From Pseudanabaena sp. ABRG5-3 (GTDB lineage: Bacteria; Cyanobacteriota; Cyanobacteriia; Pseudanabaenales; Pseudanabaenaceae), in assembly GCF_003967015.1 (NCBI RefSeq), contig NZ_AP017560.1:868001-932000 (forward strand): a stretch of 64,000 nt of DNA, given 5' to 3'. Below, in pieces: positions 55,910 to 64,000 of this stretch. A program made the translations under genes and the position numbers. Position 1 is the stretch's first letter. Each line of letters starts with the position of its first letter. Under the pieces are notes generated by a model, which searched no databases, was not told where the DNA came from, and worked only from the letters and a program-made list of their open reading frames with translations.

Positions 55910-57179
55910 GGTATTGTCTGTTGAGGAGAGGTTGTAACACTTCAGGAATTAAGACGCTTCCGTCAGATTGCTGATAGTTTTCTAGAATCGCGGACATGGT
56001 GCGTCCGACTGCCAATCCTGAGCCATTAAGCGTATGCAGAAACTCTGTTCCCTTTTTGCCCTTACTCTTAAAGCGAATATTGGCGCGTCTAGCTTGGAAA
56101 TCGAGGAAGTTTGAGCAGCTAGAAATCTCACGATAGGTATTTGCGGAAGGCAGCCATACCTCAAGGTCATAGCACTTAGCAGCGCTAAAACCAATGTCAC
56201 CTGTGCAGAGTTCCAGTACACGGTAGGGAAGTTTTAAAGCTTGCAAAATTGATTCCGCATCGCGCACCAGTTTCTCATGCTCTTCCTCCGATTTTTCTGG
56301 ATGTACGAATTTAACCAGTTCCACTTTGTTGAACTGGTGCAAACGAATCAAGCCTCTGGTATCACGTCCATAGCTTCCCGCTTCGCGACGGAAACAGGGA
56401 GTATAGGCACAATGATGAACGGGTAAATTTTCTTCATCAAGGATTTCATCGCGATACAGATTTGTCACTGGAACTTCCGCCGTGGGAATCAGCCAGAGTT
56501 CATCTTCCGCACATTTGAATAGGTCTTCCGCAAACTTGGGTAATTGCCCTGTGCCTGTCATGCTTGCCGTATTCACTAAAAGTGGTGGCGCAACTTCCAC
56601 GTAACCATTAGCGGTATGGGTATTCAGCATGAACTGAATCAGTGCCCGTTCAAGGGCAGCTCCTGCACCTATGAGATTCACAAAGCGGGTTTGAGCAATT
56701 TTAACAGCGCGTTCAAAGTTGAGAATACCTAGCTTTTCTCCAATTTCCCAATGCGGCAGAATATCGGTGCGTGTAGTCTTATATTCATCGCCCCAACGTC
56801 GGATTTCCACATTTTCGGTTTCATTCGCACCGATAGGAGTAGTTTCGCTAGGCAAATTGGGCAGAGTCATCAAGATGGCATTGCTTTCTTCACGCAATGC
56901 TCTTTCCTTGGGTTCTAGCTCTGCGAGTTGTTGTTTGATTTCGGGCGATCGCGCTTTGAGTGCTTCAATCTCGGCGGCGGGTGCACCAGCTTTCATTTTG
57001 ATACCAACTTGCTTACCGATGTCATTGCTTTCGGCTTGCAAATGCGATCGCTGAGTTTCTAATGCACGAACTTCCTGCTCTAGTTCGACTAATCTACTAA
57101 TGTCGTAACCTTTGCCTCGACTGTTGAGGCGAGCCTGCACCTGTTCGGGCTGCGATCGCACGAGCTTAATGTCTAACAC
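55905..57179 (-). CDS. serS: Seryl-tRNA synthetase
   Basis: Class II synthetase charging tRNA-Ser (424 aa); an N-terminal coiled-coil arm (about 30-100) contacts the tRNA long variable arm. Motifs: [40 protein letters not shown] (motif 2), and [19 protein letters not shown] (motif 3). GTG start at 57179. Its cognate tRNA-Ser(GGA) gene is at 25953. Confidence 0.96.
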   Translation of the reverse strand: MLDIKLVRSQPEQVQARLNSRGKGYDISRLVELEQEVRALETQRSHLQAESNDIGKQVGIKMKAGAPAAEIEALKARSPEIKQQLAELEPKERALREESNAILMTLPNLPSETTPIGANETENVEIRRWGDEYKTTRTDILPHWEIGEKLGILNFERAVKIAQTRFVNLIGAGAALERALIQFMLNTHTANGYVEVAPPLLVNTASMTGTGQLPKFAEDLFKCAEDELWLIPTAEVPVTNLYRDEILDEENLPVHHCAYTPCFRREAGSYGRDTRGLIRLHQFNKVELVKFVHPEKSEEEHEKLVRDAESILQALKLPYRVLELCTGDIGFSAAKCYDLEVWLPSANTYREISSCSNFLDFQARRANIRFKSKGKKGTEFLHTLNGSGLAVGRTMSAILENYQQSDGSVLIPEVLQPLLNRQYL

Positions 57180-57324
57180 GGACTTTTATTTACCTAAACG
57201 CACTCAAAGCATCATACCCCACTGCATTACAGTTAAGGCGATCGTAAATTTTTAATCTGTTTTCACAGCAAAGCCAATATCATCATGACAATTCATGAAC
57301 TGCCCTGATGATATAGCTTTACTG

Positions 57325-57330
57325 TATAAT
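57325..57330 (+). promoter_or_regulatory. Probable -10 box of cysS
   Basis: TATAAT 36 nt before the cysS ATG; no good -35 is visible at the expected spacing. Confidence 0.4.
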
Positions 57331-57365
57331 TACCTCGCGCTTAGATAATCAAAAAACTCAAATTC

Positions 57366-58808
57366 ATGACCCTTCGCATTTACAACACACTCACCCGTCG
57401 CAAAGAAGAATTTATTCCCCTCGAAGCAGGGATTGTGAAAATGTATGTTTGTGGTGTAACGGTCTACGACTATTGCCATTTGGGTCATGCCAGAGCCTAT
57501 GTCGTTTGGGACATGATTCGGCGCTATTTAACTACCAAATATCAAGTCAAATTTGTCCAAAACATTACGGATATTGATGACAAAATTTTGAGGCGGGCGC
57601 TAGAAAGAGAGACGACAATGCAGGCGATCGCTAATCAATATATTGCCACCTACGATGAGGATATGGCTAAGCTCAATATTGCCAAAGCCGATGACTATCC
57701 TCGTGCTACGGAAACAATTCCCGAAATTATTGACCTCATTCAGAAGCTAATCGATCACGATTATGCCTATGCTGCGGGTGGAGATGTTTATTACGCAGTG
57801 CAGAAATTTCCTAATTATGGAAAGCTCTCAGGGCGCAAGCTTGAAGATATGCAGGCAGGGGCAAGTGGTCGCGTTGATGAACAGGAAGAGCAAAAGCGCT
57901 ATCCCTTTGACTTTGCATTATGGAAAGCAGCTAAACCGAATGAACCATTTTGGGAATCACCTTGGGGAAAAGGTCGTCCAGGTTGGCATATTGAATGCTC
58001 GGCAATGGTGCGATCGCGTTTAGGAGATACCATTGATATTCATGCTGGCGGATCAGATTTACAATTCCCTCACCATGAGAATGAAATTGCTCAATCGGAA
58101 GCAGCTTCTCATCAGCCTTTAGCTAACTACTGGATGCACAATGGGTTTGTGAATATCGATGGCGAGAAGATGTCCAAATCGCTGAATAATTTCACAACTA
58201 TTCGTGATTTGTTTGGCTATTTCGATCCGATGGCAATCCGTTTATTTATCCTCCAAGCGCAATATCGCCAACCCATTGACTTTACTGAAGAAGCAATTAA
58301 TGCGGCTACTAAGGGCTGGGAAACGGTTCGCGATGGCATGTTATTTGCTGCGGATTTTGGTAAGCAACTAGGTTGGGCAAGTAGTGAAGTTCCATTAAGA
58401 GAGGATATTGCTGAGGCGATCGCTTGTTTTGAAGAAGCGATGAATGATGACTTTAATACTTCTGTGGCGATGTCCCATGTATTTGAATTAGCGAAAAAAT
58501 TGCGTGCCGAGCGCAACTCTCTTTCGCATTCAGGCAAGACTGCTGCGAGTTCGGAAGTTCTCTTTCAAGACTGGCAAGCCCTTAGCTATATGACCAATAT
58601 TTTAGGGTTTGTGGCAAATGTTAGCGATCGCCAAGTTCAGGAAGATGGTATCAGTGAGGCGGAAATTGAGGCTTTAATTCAGCAACGGATTGAAGCGAAG
58701 AAGGCGAAGAACTATAAAGAAAGCGATCGCATTCGCGACGAGCTAAAAGCGTTAGGTATTACCCTTGTCGATCAAAAGGATGGCACAACGCTCTGGCTCA
58801 GAGCATAG
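57366..58808 (+). CDS. cysS: Cysteinyl-tRNA synthetase
   Basis: Class I synthetase for tRNA-Cys (480 aa). Zinc Cys and HIGH-like site in YVCGVTVYDYCHLGHARAY, FVQNITDIDDKI, GWHIECSAM, HHENEIAQSEA and KMSKSLNN. Divergent from serS. Confidence 0.97.
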   Translation: MTLRIYNTLTRRKEEFIPLEAGIVKMYVCGVTVYDYCHLGHARAYVVWDMIRRYLTTKYQVKFVQNITDIDDKILRRALERETTMQAIANQYIATYDEDMAKLNIAKADDYPRATETIPEIIDLIQKLIDHDYAYAAGGDVYYAVQKFPNYGKLSGRKLEDMQAGASGRVDEQEEQKRYPFDFALWKAAKPNEPFWESPWGKGRPGWHIECSAMVRSRLGDTIDIHAGGSDLQFPHHENEIAQSEAASHQPLANYWMHNGFVNIDGEKMSKSLNNFTTIRDLFGYFDPMAIRLFILQAQYRQPIDFTEEAINAATKGWETVRDGMLFAADFGKQLGWASSEVPLREDIAEAIACFEEAMNDDFNTSVAMSHVFELAKKLRAERNSLSHSGKTAASSEVLFQDWQALSYMTNILGFVANVSDRQVQEDGISEAEIEALIQQRIEAKKAKNYKESDRIRDELKALGITLVDQKDGTTLWLRA

Positions 58809-58818
58809 TGTAAAACCA

Positions 58819-58865
58819 GCTTTAGAATTGTTTTCCTGCCTTCGGTGGGAAAACAATTCTAAAGC
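58819..58865. repeat. Perfect 18-bp hairpin after cysS
   Basis: GCTTTAGAATTGTTTTCC (58819-58836) and its complement at 58848-58865 around a loop with CCTTCGG. May end the cysS transcript, but lacks a T-run; just 23 nt before the next ATG. Confidence 0.65.
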
Positions 58866-58887
58866 CTGAATTATTGGAGCAAAAAAT

Positions 58888-59286
58888 ATGGATAAATATC
58901 AACAGGTTAGGGAAGTCGGTACAAATGGCGATAACTACGATCTGAGTACTGAAGATCTGATCGAACAGTTCCAATATTGGGATGCTCAGTATAGCATTGA
59001 ATTGAGTGATATCGAATTTGATGCCGTAACTGTCACTTTTAATAACTTGCCTGAGGATTTAACAGAGCTTGCCGTCGAAATTTATGAGTTCTGTCCAGAT
59101 ATCATCGATCAACATTTTGGTTGCATGGCTGATGCGATCGCTATTGCTGAAGAATTTAATCAACCTCTATCGGTCGAAATCCAAGTTTTGCTTAAAGATA
59201 TCGATCTGACTGATGAGGACTATGGTTTTGAGCTACTCAAGCGATCGTTAGAAATTAACAAGGCTGTGACACTATGGTGGGATTAA
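58888..59286 (+). CDS. DUF4253-like acidic protein
   Basis: 132-aa strongly acidic protein (DNYDLSTEDLIEQFQYWDAQ; LPEDLTELAVEIYEFCPD; ends AVTLWWD). The FCPDIIDQHFGCMADAIAIA region and overall layout resemble DUF4253, though I am not sure of the family. It overlaps the convergent methyltransferase gene by 4 bp. Confidence 0.72.
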   Translation: MDKYQQVREVGTNGDNYDLSTEDLIEQFQYWDAQYSIELSDIEFDAVTVTFNNLPEDLTELAVEIYEFCPDIIDQHFGCMADAIAIAEEFNQPLSVEIQVLLKDIDLTDEDYGFELLKRSLEINKAVTLWWD

Positions 59287-60581
59287 TCACAAAGTAACTT
59301 CTTTTTGATTCGCGACTCAATTACATGGGAATCAACGCCATATTTTTCTGCGGCTTTGGTCATTTTCAATCGCAACAATTCATCATTACTTAAATCGATC
59401 TTGTTTTGTGGCTGACTCAGATTTCCTCCAATTACCCGCCGCAATTGCTGAGCAACTGCTCTGGCTAATAGAGGTGGTACGGAATTCCCAATCTGGCGAA
59501 ACCCATGCCATTTCGTACTGTGAAAGCGAAACCAATCGGGATAGGAATGTAATCTCGCTGCCTCACGGACAGTAATGCAACGGGGGTGTTCAGGATGAAT
59601 TGGGCGAGGCGCAGTAAATGCTCCGCGATTACTAGGAGTCCCAGCCCTGAGTGTATTACAAATACCATGGGGATCGAGTTTTAGAAATCGACTAATTTTC
59701 TCGGTTTCACCATTGGCTGTGGCGCGAAAACGGGCGATCGATGTAGGACAATGGGCGGTACTGATACTAGATGTTAGTAATTGCGGATTATATGCGCGAG
59801 GATAGGATAGATTGCTCGGTTCTATCTGTAACCCTCGGAGATATTCACTATAAATACTTCGGGGCTTGTGGTATTCAGCAATGCACCAATCATGATCTTG
59901 AAGTTCTTGGTATTGAGAAATATCTGGTAAATCGGCGATCGCATCACTTACAGTTGGACTATTGGGTAAATTGATTAATTCTTTAGGAATGCGTTTGGCT
60001 TTAGCAGGTTTGGTAATGGGGAATGGGTAATTGGGAAGTGGTAAATCTTGGCGACAACCAATCAGAAACAGTCTTTCGCGATGTTGCGGTACGCCAAAAT
60101 GAGAAGCATTCAGAACTTTATAGGGTTTGATGATTTGGTATCCATTGTTCTCAAAATTGGCAATTACTTCTTCGACAAACTTACTGTGATTGCCTACGGT
60201 CAAACCCTTGACATTTTCCATCACGAAATATTTAGCGTTGAGTTCTATAACTAAACGCATGAAATGTGACACTAGCTCATTACGTGGATCGTCAAAGGCG
60301 CGTTTGCCCATTAGGGAAAAACCTTGACAAGGTGGCCCCCCAAAGACCACATCAACTTCGCGATCGCCTATTTCCGATTGTTGGCGAATATCATCCCCCG
60401 AAATATCAGTAACACTGGCACAAATCACTTTCCACATAGGGAAATTGTACTCATGGGTAGCGCAATGGATGGGATCAATCTCTACCGCCGCAAGGACATC
60501 AAAGCCTGCTTGCTCGAACCCCAATGTCATCCCGCCCGCACCCGCAAATAGATCCACCGCGATCGGTCGTTGATTTCCCAT
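59283..60581 (-). CDS. Solitary DNA (cytosine-5) methyltransferase
   Basis: About 432-aa m5C methyltransferase. All motifs present: I DLFAGAGGMTLGFEQAGF, IV GGPPCQGFSLMGKR (catalytic Cys), VI FVMENVKGL, VIII QHRERLFLIGC, IX TVREAARLHSYPDW, X QIGNSVPPLLARAV. No endonuclease gene adjoins it. It resembles the solitary cyanobacterial methylases, of which the Synechocystis enzyme modifies CGATCG, the core of HIP1; HIP1 is abundant here, so the same target is likely but unproved. ATG at 60581; frame starts at a TTG three codons upstream. Confidence 0.92.
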   Translation of the reverse strand: MGNQRPIAVDLFAGAGGMTLGFEQAGFDVLAAVEIDPIHCATHEYNFPMWKVICASVTDISGDDIRQQSEIGDREVDVVFGGPPCQGFSLMGKRAFDDPRNELVSHFMRLVIELNAKYFVMENVKGLTVGNHSKFVEEVIANFENNGYQIIKPYKVLNASHFGVPQHRERLFLIGCRQDLPLPNYPFPITKPAKAKRIPKELINLPNSPTVSDAIADLPDISQYQELQDHDWCIAEYHKPRSIYSEYLRGLQIEPSNLSYPRAYNPQLLTSSISTAHCPTSIARFRATANGETEKISRFLKLDPHGICNTLRAGTPSNRGAFTAPRPIHPEHPRCITVREAARLHSYPDWFRFHSTKWHGFRQIGNSVPPLLARAVAQQLRRVIGGNLSQPQNKIDLSNDELLRLKMTKAAEKYGVDSHVIESRIKKKLLCD

Positions 60582-60650
60582 AATCGGCAAGACATCTACA
60601 TATCAGCATAGATAATCTATCCTATAGCAATGAAAGCCTTGCTGAGGAAA

Positions 60651-60705
60651 TAAAAACCAAAAGATGATTGCGGCGCGAAGCGCCGCAATCATCTTTTGGT
60701 TATGT
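60651..60705 (+). repeat. Hairpin element, ATAAAACCC family (copy 7)
   Basis: Exact 21-bp arms 60655-60675 and 60681-60701 around CGAAG; core GCGGCGCGAAGCGCCGC. Left flank ATAAAAACC; CTATAGCAATGAAAG upstream (60622) matches the outer arm of copy 1. Between the methylase start and the permease stop. Confidence 0.82.
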
Positions 60706-60720
60706 ATAGCACTTTGCACA

Positions 60721-60748
60721 AAAAAGCCTTGCATTGCAAGGCTTTTTT
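60721..60748. terminator. Terminator after the nucleoside permease operon
   Basis: AAAAAGCCTTGCA / TGCAAGGCTTTTTT palindrome ending 3 bp before the permease stop; T-rich on the minus transcript. Confidence 0.88.
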
Positions 60749-60750
60749 GT

Positions 60751-61677
60751 TTATTCGTTTGTGCCTAATGCTCCTGGTGAACCACTTAAAGTTCTACGGG
60801 GTGAACAGGTCGCGATCGTAATAATTAGTGTCATGATGTAGGGAGCGGCATTGAATAGATAGCGGTAGGAGCTAATGCCCACTGCTTGCAAGGAAGGACC
60901 GATCGCTTGAGCGCCACCAAACAATAGTGCAGCCCATAAGCAATGAATTGGTTGCCATCTCGCAAAAATCACCAGTGCAACCGCCATTAAACCCTGTCCG
61001 CTAGAAATACGCTCAGACCATAGTCCGGGGTAATAGAGCGATAAACTTGCACCACCAATTCCTGCCAAGAAACTGCCTGCCACGATCGCGCCAGTGCGTA
61101 CACCTACAACTGAAATTCCCATTGCTCTAGCAGCACTAGGACTATCGCCCACCGCGCGCACGTACAAGCCCCAACGAGTTGAACTAAAGAACCATTGCAT
61201 TATCGGCGCGATCGCAATACCAATTAGCAACAAAGGACTAATTTTAAGCGCATCCTGCACCTGTGGATAGCTGCTCCAATTGCCTAGCTCAAATACAGGC
61301 AAGGGAATCGCTTTAGGCTGAATAAATGCCTTGCCAAAGAAAAATGCAATCCCACTACCAAAGATAATCATGGCGATGCCAACGGCGACATCACTCACCC
61401 TTGGACGCTGTGATAACCAAGCATGGATTAATCCCAGTCCCACACCAGCCATCCCTGCGGCAAGCACACCCAACCAAGGCGATTTAGTCAAATAGGAAAC
61501 CGCGTAGGCAGCCATCGCCCCTGTGAGCAATGTCCCTTCCAGTCCAAGATTGATTTTGCCAGCTTTTTCCGTAAGACATTCACCCAAGCTGACAAATAGA
61601 AACGGTGCACTACCTCTAAATGTACCTGCAACAATTGCCAGAGGCACGCTCATCCAACCAAGTGTATCGTCTGTCAT
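60751..61677 (-). CDS. ABC transporter permease, nucleoside type (second permease)
   Basis: 308-aa inner-membrane permease of the BPD_transp_2 class, like the NupQ/YufQ proteins of BMP-dependent nucleoside uptake. LGECLTEKAGKINLGLEGTL, RPRVSDVAVGIAMIIFGSG, RAVGDSPSAARAMGISVVGV and IVAGSFLAGIGGASLSLYY. Ends with a strong terminator; the partner permease is 141 bp upstream. Confidence 0.88.
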   Translation of the reverse strand: MTDDTLGWMSVPLAIVAGTFRGSAPFLFVSLGECLTEKAGKINLGLEGTLLTGAMAAYAVSYLTKSPWLGVLAAGMAGVGLGLIHAWLSQRPRVSDVAVGIAMIIFGSGIAFFFGKAFIQPKAIPLPVFELGNWSSYPQVQDALKISPLLLIGIAIAPIMQWFFSSTRWGLYVRAVGDSPSAARAMGISVVGVRTGAIVAGSFLAGIGGASLSLYYPGLWSERISSGQGLMAVALVIFARWQPIHCLWAALLFGGAQAIGPSLQAVGISSYRYLFNAAPYIMTLIITIATCSPRRTLSGSPGALGTNE

Positions 61678-61718
61678 TGTTTTTTATTCCTAGCCAAATA
61701 CCAATCACCAATTATGCC

Positions 61719-61752
61719 AATTGACAAAAGTGTGACTACACTCTTGTCAATT
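61719..61752. promoter_or_regulatory. Inverted repeat between the two permease genes
   Basis: AATTGACAAAAGTGT and ACACTCTTGTCAATT pair with one mismatch around GACT. Could be an operator or processing site; unproved. Confidence 0.4.
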
Positions 61753-61777
61753 AAAAAACAGACCTATTAAGGGTTTT

Positions 61778-61810
61778 AAAACAAGAAATGGCTTTGCCAT
61801 TTCTTGTTTT
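61778..61810. repeat. Perfect 15-bp hairpin between permease genes
   Basis: AAAACAAGAAATGGC / GCCATTTCTTGTTTT with loop TTT, immediately after the upstream permease stop; may attenuate or stabilise the transcript. Confidence 0.6.
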
Positions 61811-61818
61811 GGTATTAC

Positions 61819-62907
61819 CTAAACAACAGTTGCCGAAGCATCAATCTTTACTTCAGGCTCACGATCTTTAAAGAAGTCTAAACGACCGTAAAGAGATTCA
61901 CTAAAGAGAATTGCAAGGAATACAATGCCTTGGAAGAGGAGAACTGTTGCATCGGGTAATCCAAATGATCGCTGTAAGGCGCTACCACTTGCCAAAATGC
62001 CACCCATTAACACAGCAACGAGTACTGCTACTAGAGGATTTTGTCTCGCGATAAAGGCAACCAGAATACCGCTATAGCCGTAGTCAGCATTGAGGGAAGC
62101 GTTAGCACTGCCATGAATCGCCGCAATCTCTACCATCCCCGCTAAACCTGCACAGGAACCACCCAAAAAAGTCACAATTAAGGTGAGTTTACCTACGGGC
62201 AATCCCGCAATTTTAGCAGCACGGATATTGCCGCCTACGGTACGAACGGCAAAGCCAAAGGTGGTGCGATGAATTAGAAAATAGGCGATCGCACAGGCAA
62301 CTAAGCCATAAATCAATCCATAATGCACCCGCGAGTTAGGAATGCTTTGCAGCATATTTACCGCCGCCAGAGGGAAACTGGATGGTTTATTTAAGCTGGA
62401 AGGATCGCGCATGGGGCCTTCAACTAAGGTATTGAGGACAGCGATCGCAATGTAGTTCATCAATAAACTACTAATGGTTTCGTTTACACCTCGGTAATAC
62501 TTAATCGCACCGACAAACATCACCCAAAGCCCACCTGCGATTAGCCCAGCCATTGCCATTGCAATCTGTACCATGATCGGCGGTAATGAGGACAAGGCTA
62601 AACCCATCGCGATCGCTCCTAAACCGCCAACGATTAGTGCGCCTTCGTTACCAATGATTGTCAATCCCAGCATGGCAGGTAAGGCTGTGCATAAAGATGT
62701 CAGCATCAGAGGAGCAGCCCGAATTAATGTACCTTGCCACGAAAAACTATTACCAAAGGCAGATTGATAGATCGTGCCGTAAATAGCGATCGGGTTCTTG
62801 CCTTGCACAGCACAGAAAATCCCGAATACAACTAACGAAGCAAGTACTGCTCCAATTGGAATGAGAATATTCTCAGATGTTGAGCGCCAGCGATCGCGTA
62901 AATTCAT
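61819..62907 (-). CDS. ABC transporter permease, nucleoside type (first permease)
   Basis: About 362-aa membrane permease, the YufP-like partner. RAAPLMLTSLCTALPAMLGL, IIGNEGALIVGGLGAI, GVNETISSLLMNYIAIAVL, TFGFAVRTVGGNIRAAKIAG and YSGILVAFIARQNPL. ATG at 62907 with AGG just upstream; the frame reaches a TTG seven codons earlier. C-terminus is soluble (DFFKDREPEVK). Confidence 0.88.
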   Translation of the reverse strand: MNLRDRWRSTSENILIPIGAVLASLVVFGIFCAVQGKNPIAIYGTIYQSAFGNSFSWQGTLIRAAPLMLTSLCTALPAMLGLTIIGNEGALIVGGLGAIAMGLALSSLPPIMVQIAMAMAGLIAGGLWVMFVGAIKYYRGVNETISSLLMNYIAIAVLNTLVEGPMRDPSSLNKPSSFPLAAVNMLQSIPNSRVHYGLIYGLVACAIAYFLIHRTTFGFAVRTVGGNIRAAKIAGLPVGKLTLIVTFLGGSCAGLAGMVEIAAIHGSANASLNADYGYSGILVAFIARQNPLVAVLVAVLMGGILASGSALQRSFGLPDATVLLFQGIVFLAILFSESLYGRLDFFKDREPEVKIDASATVV

Positions 62908-62946
62908 ATACCTATAGCTGTTTTGCAATGGTTAATATCCCAATGG

Positions 62947-62977
62947 CAAAGAAGAAGCGCATTGCGCTTCTTCTTTG
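62947..62977. repeat. Perfect 14-bp hairpin between BMP gene and permease
   Basis: CAAAGAAGAAGCGC / GCGCTTCTTCTTTG with loop ATT, beginning just beyond the BMP stop. A place to lower expression of the permeases relative to the binding protein. Confidence 0.65.
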
Positions 62978-62988
62978 GATGCTTGGAG

Positions 62989-64000
62989 TTAGCTCTTAAC
63001 GCTACCGATAACTCCTTCCACAAACCAATCCATCTTTTCAAGATCGAGATCAGTTTGCTTGTATTCTTTGCCCTTAGCAATCACGACCTTGCCAGTATTG
63101 TCCTTCATTTCACCAGCATAGATCACCATGCTGCCATCCATAAACTTTGCCATCACCTTCTCAGCTTCCTTCTTGGTCGCAGCACTCACCGCACTACCAA
63201 AAGGTGACAATTTACAGAACTTCTCCTTAAGACCACCGCGGACTAGGTGAGGAATACCTCCATCTGTAACTGATTTTCCAGCCTTAAACCATTCCACATA
63301 CTGAGTATATACACTCGTCCAATCCCATTCTGCACCAGTTAGATAGCCATTCGGAGCCAGCTTTGACTGATTAGCATGATATCCAGTACAGAAAATCTTA
63401 CGCTTCTCGGCAGTTTCCATGACTACCTTAGGACTGTCTACGTGACAGGTCAATACATCTACACCTTGGTCAACCATGCTATTCGCCGCTTCTGCTTCCT
63501 TCACAGGCACTGACCAATCACCTGTGAAAATAACTTGCACTGTTGCCTTAGGGTTAACGCTGCGTGCGCCAAGGGTATAGCTATTGATATTGCGAACTAC
63601 CTGTGGAATTGGCTTTGCTGCCACAAATCCTAACTTACCAGTTTTGGTAGTGAGTCCTGCAACCACCCCCGCAACATACTCAGCTTCATCGATATAGCCG
63701 TAGTAGCTGCCAATGTTTTTAGGATGCTTGCCTTCGGTATACATTCCACCGCAATGGAAGAACTGTATCTTAGGATTTTCTGCCGCAACCTTCAAAATAT
63801 GAGGATCAAAGTAACCAAAAGAGGTTGGGAAAAGAGCCGAGACCCCATTTTGGTTAATCATGCTCAACATCGTTTCTTGAACTGTGGCAGTCTCAGCAAC
63901 ACTGGCTTCACTCACAGTTTTGACATTAGGCAACTTAGCGATCGCCTGTTCACCTTCATAATGAGCTTGGCTATAGCCAAAATCATCTTTAGGTCCAACG
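62989..64000 (-). CDS. BMP-family nucleoside-binding protein (partial, runs off right edge)
   Basis: Periplasmic binding protein of the basic-membrane-protein (PnrA/BMP) family. The minus frame stays open past the window edge (starts VGPKDDFGYSQAHYEGEQAI at 63999), so the N-terminal signal/lipobox is outside. Family features: PTSFGYFDPHILKVAA, KNIGSYYGYIDEAEYVAGVV, KLGFVAAKPIPQVVRNINSY, DWSVPVKEAEAANSMVDQGV and HVDSPKVVMETAEK. It likely binds purine nucleosides. The permease genes follow; guaD in the same window would process guanine. Confidence 0.9.
   Translation of the reverse strand, partial: VGPKDDFGYSQAHYEGEQAIAKLPNVKTVSEASVAETATVQETMLSMINQNGVSALFPTSFGYFDPHILKVAAENPKIQFFHCGGMYTEGKHPKNIGSYYGYIDEAEYVAGVVAGLTTKTGKLGFVAAKPIPQVVRNINSYTLGARSVNPKATVQVIFTGDWSVPVKEAEAANSMVDQGVDVLTCHVDSPKVVMETAEKRKIFCTGYHANQSKLAPNGYLTGAEWDWTSVYTQYVEWFKAGKSVTDGGIPHLVRGGLKEKFCKLSPFGSAVSAATKKEAEKVMAKFMDGSMVIYAGEMKDNTGKVVIAKGKEYKQTDLDLEKMDWFVEGVIGSVKS

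Overview
The window is a stretch of cyanobacterial chromosome. It carries psbA (photosystem II D1), ictB, a UbiD-type decarboxylase, an SLH/OprB iron-uptake porin, a bacteriophytochrome and a second bilin-binding kinase, plus many copies of the HIP1 octamer GCGATCGC. Gene content, moderate GC and the many perfect hairpins suggest a Pseudanabaena-like filamentous cyanobacterium. The genus is an inference; the phylum is not in doubt. Both window ends cut genes: rplD on the left and a BMP-family binding protein on the right.

Layout. 0-2 kb: start of the ribosomal S10-type operon (rplC, rplD, minus strand). 2-8.5 kb: hybrid bacteriophytochrome kinase, then a minus-strand cluster (acyltransferase-3, DUF309 and two unknowns) and a GST-like gene. 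8.9-15.6 kb: a membrane-anchored coiled-coil protein, a Tat-type PotD-like lipoprotein, a tandem ComFB protein, a DUF3493 protein, pgl, a small unknown gene and asnS. 15.6-18.7 kb: a MITE, an IS5-like element sitting inside a perfect palindrome, guaD and an RNase D-like exonuclease. 19.6-26 kb: a large unknown protein, a YheT-like hydrolase, an SLH/OprB porin followed by a secreted CHAT protein, and tRNA-Ser(GGA). 26-33 kb: the GDP-fucose genes gmd/fcl, then a two-gene operon encoding a LOV plus DXCF-cyanobacteriochrome histidine kinase and a REC-GGDEF-EAL response regulator. 33-44 kb: an HMA domain protein, moaC, tsaE, tatA (too short for a 60-residue ORF cut-off), a TerB-like protein, a Crp/Fnr regulator, murC, murB, psbA, hisH, a DUF2808 protein, surE and ubiD. 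44-52 kb: TPR, ictB, thiO, a methyltransferase, eno, a cNMP-binding protein, DUF92 and DUF1361. 53-60.6 kb: GAF-adenylate cyclase, a cysteine-less AhpD-like protein, a YrdC/TsaC protein, serS, cysS and a solitary m5C methyltransferase. 60.7-64 kb: a nucleoside-type ABC transporter (two permeases and a BMP lipoprotein) with no ATPase gene between them.

Most striking functional signal: light input joined to cyclic-dinucleotide output. The 30243-33047 kinase keeps the flavin-binding residues and cysteine of a LOV domain, and both cysteines of a DXCF cyanobacteriochrome GAF. It is co-directional with a REC-GGDEF-EAL protein whose EAL half looks intact and whose GGDEF half looks degenerate. A bacteriophytochrome kinase and a tandem ComFB protein (a family with known cyclic-dinucleotide receptors) lie in the same window.

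Most striking structural signal: many near-perfect or perfect hairpins scattered between genes. One family has conserved flanks (ATAAAACCC on one side, a T-rich tract on the other) and a GC-rich core, but stem sequences that differ between copies while base pairing is kept. They occur in divergent, tandem and convergent spacers, so they are not simply terminators.
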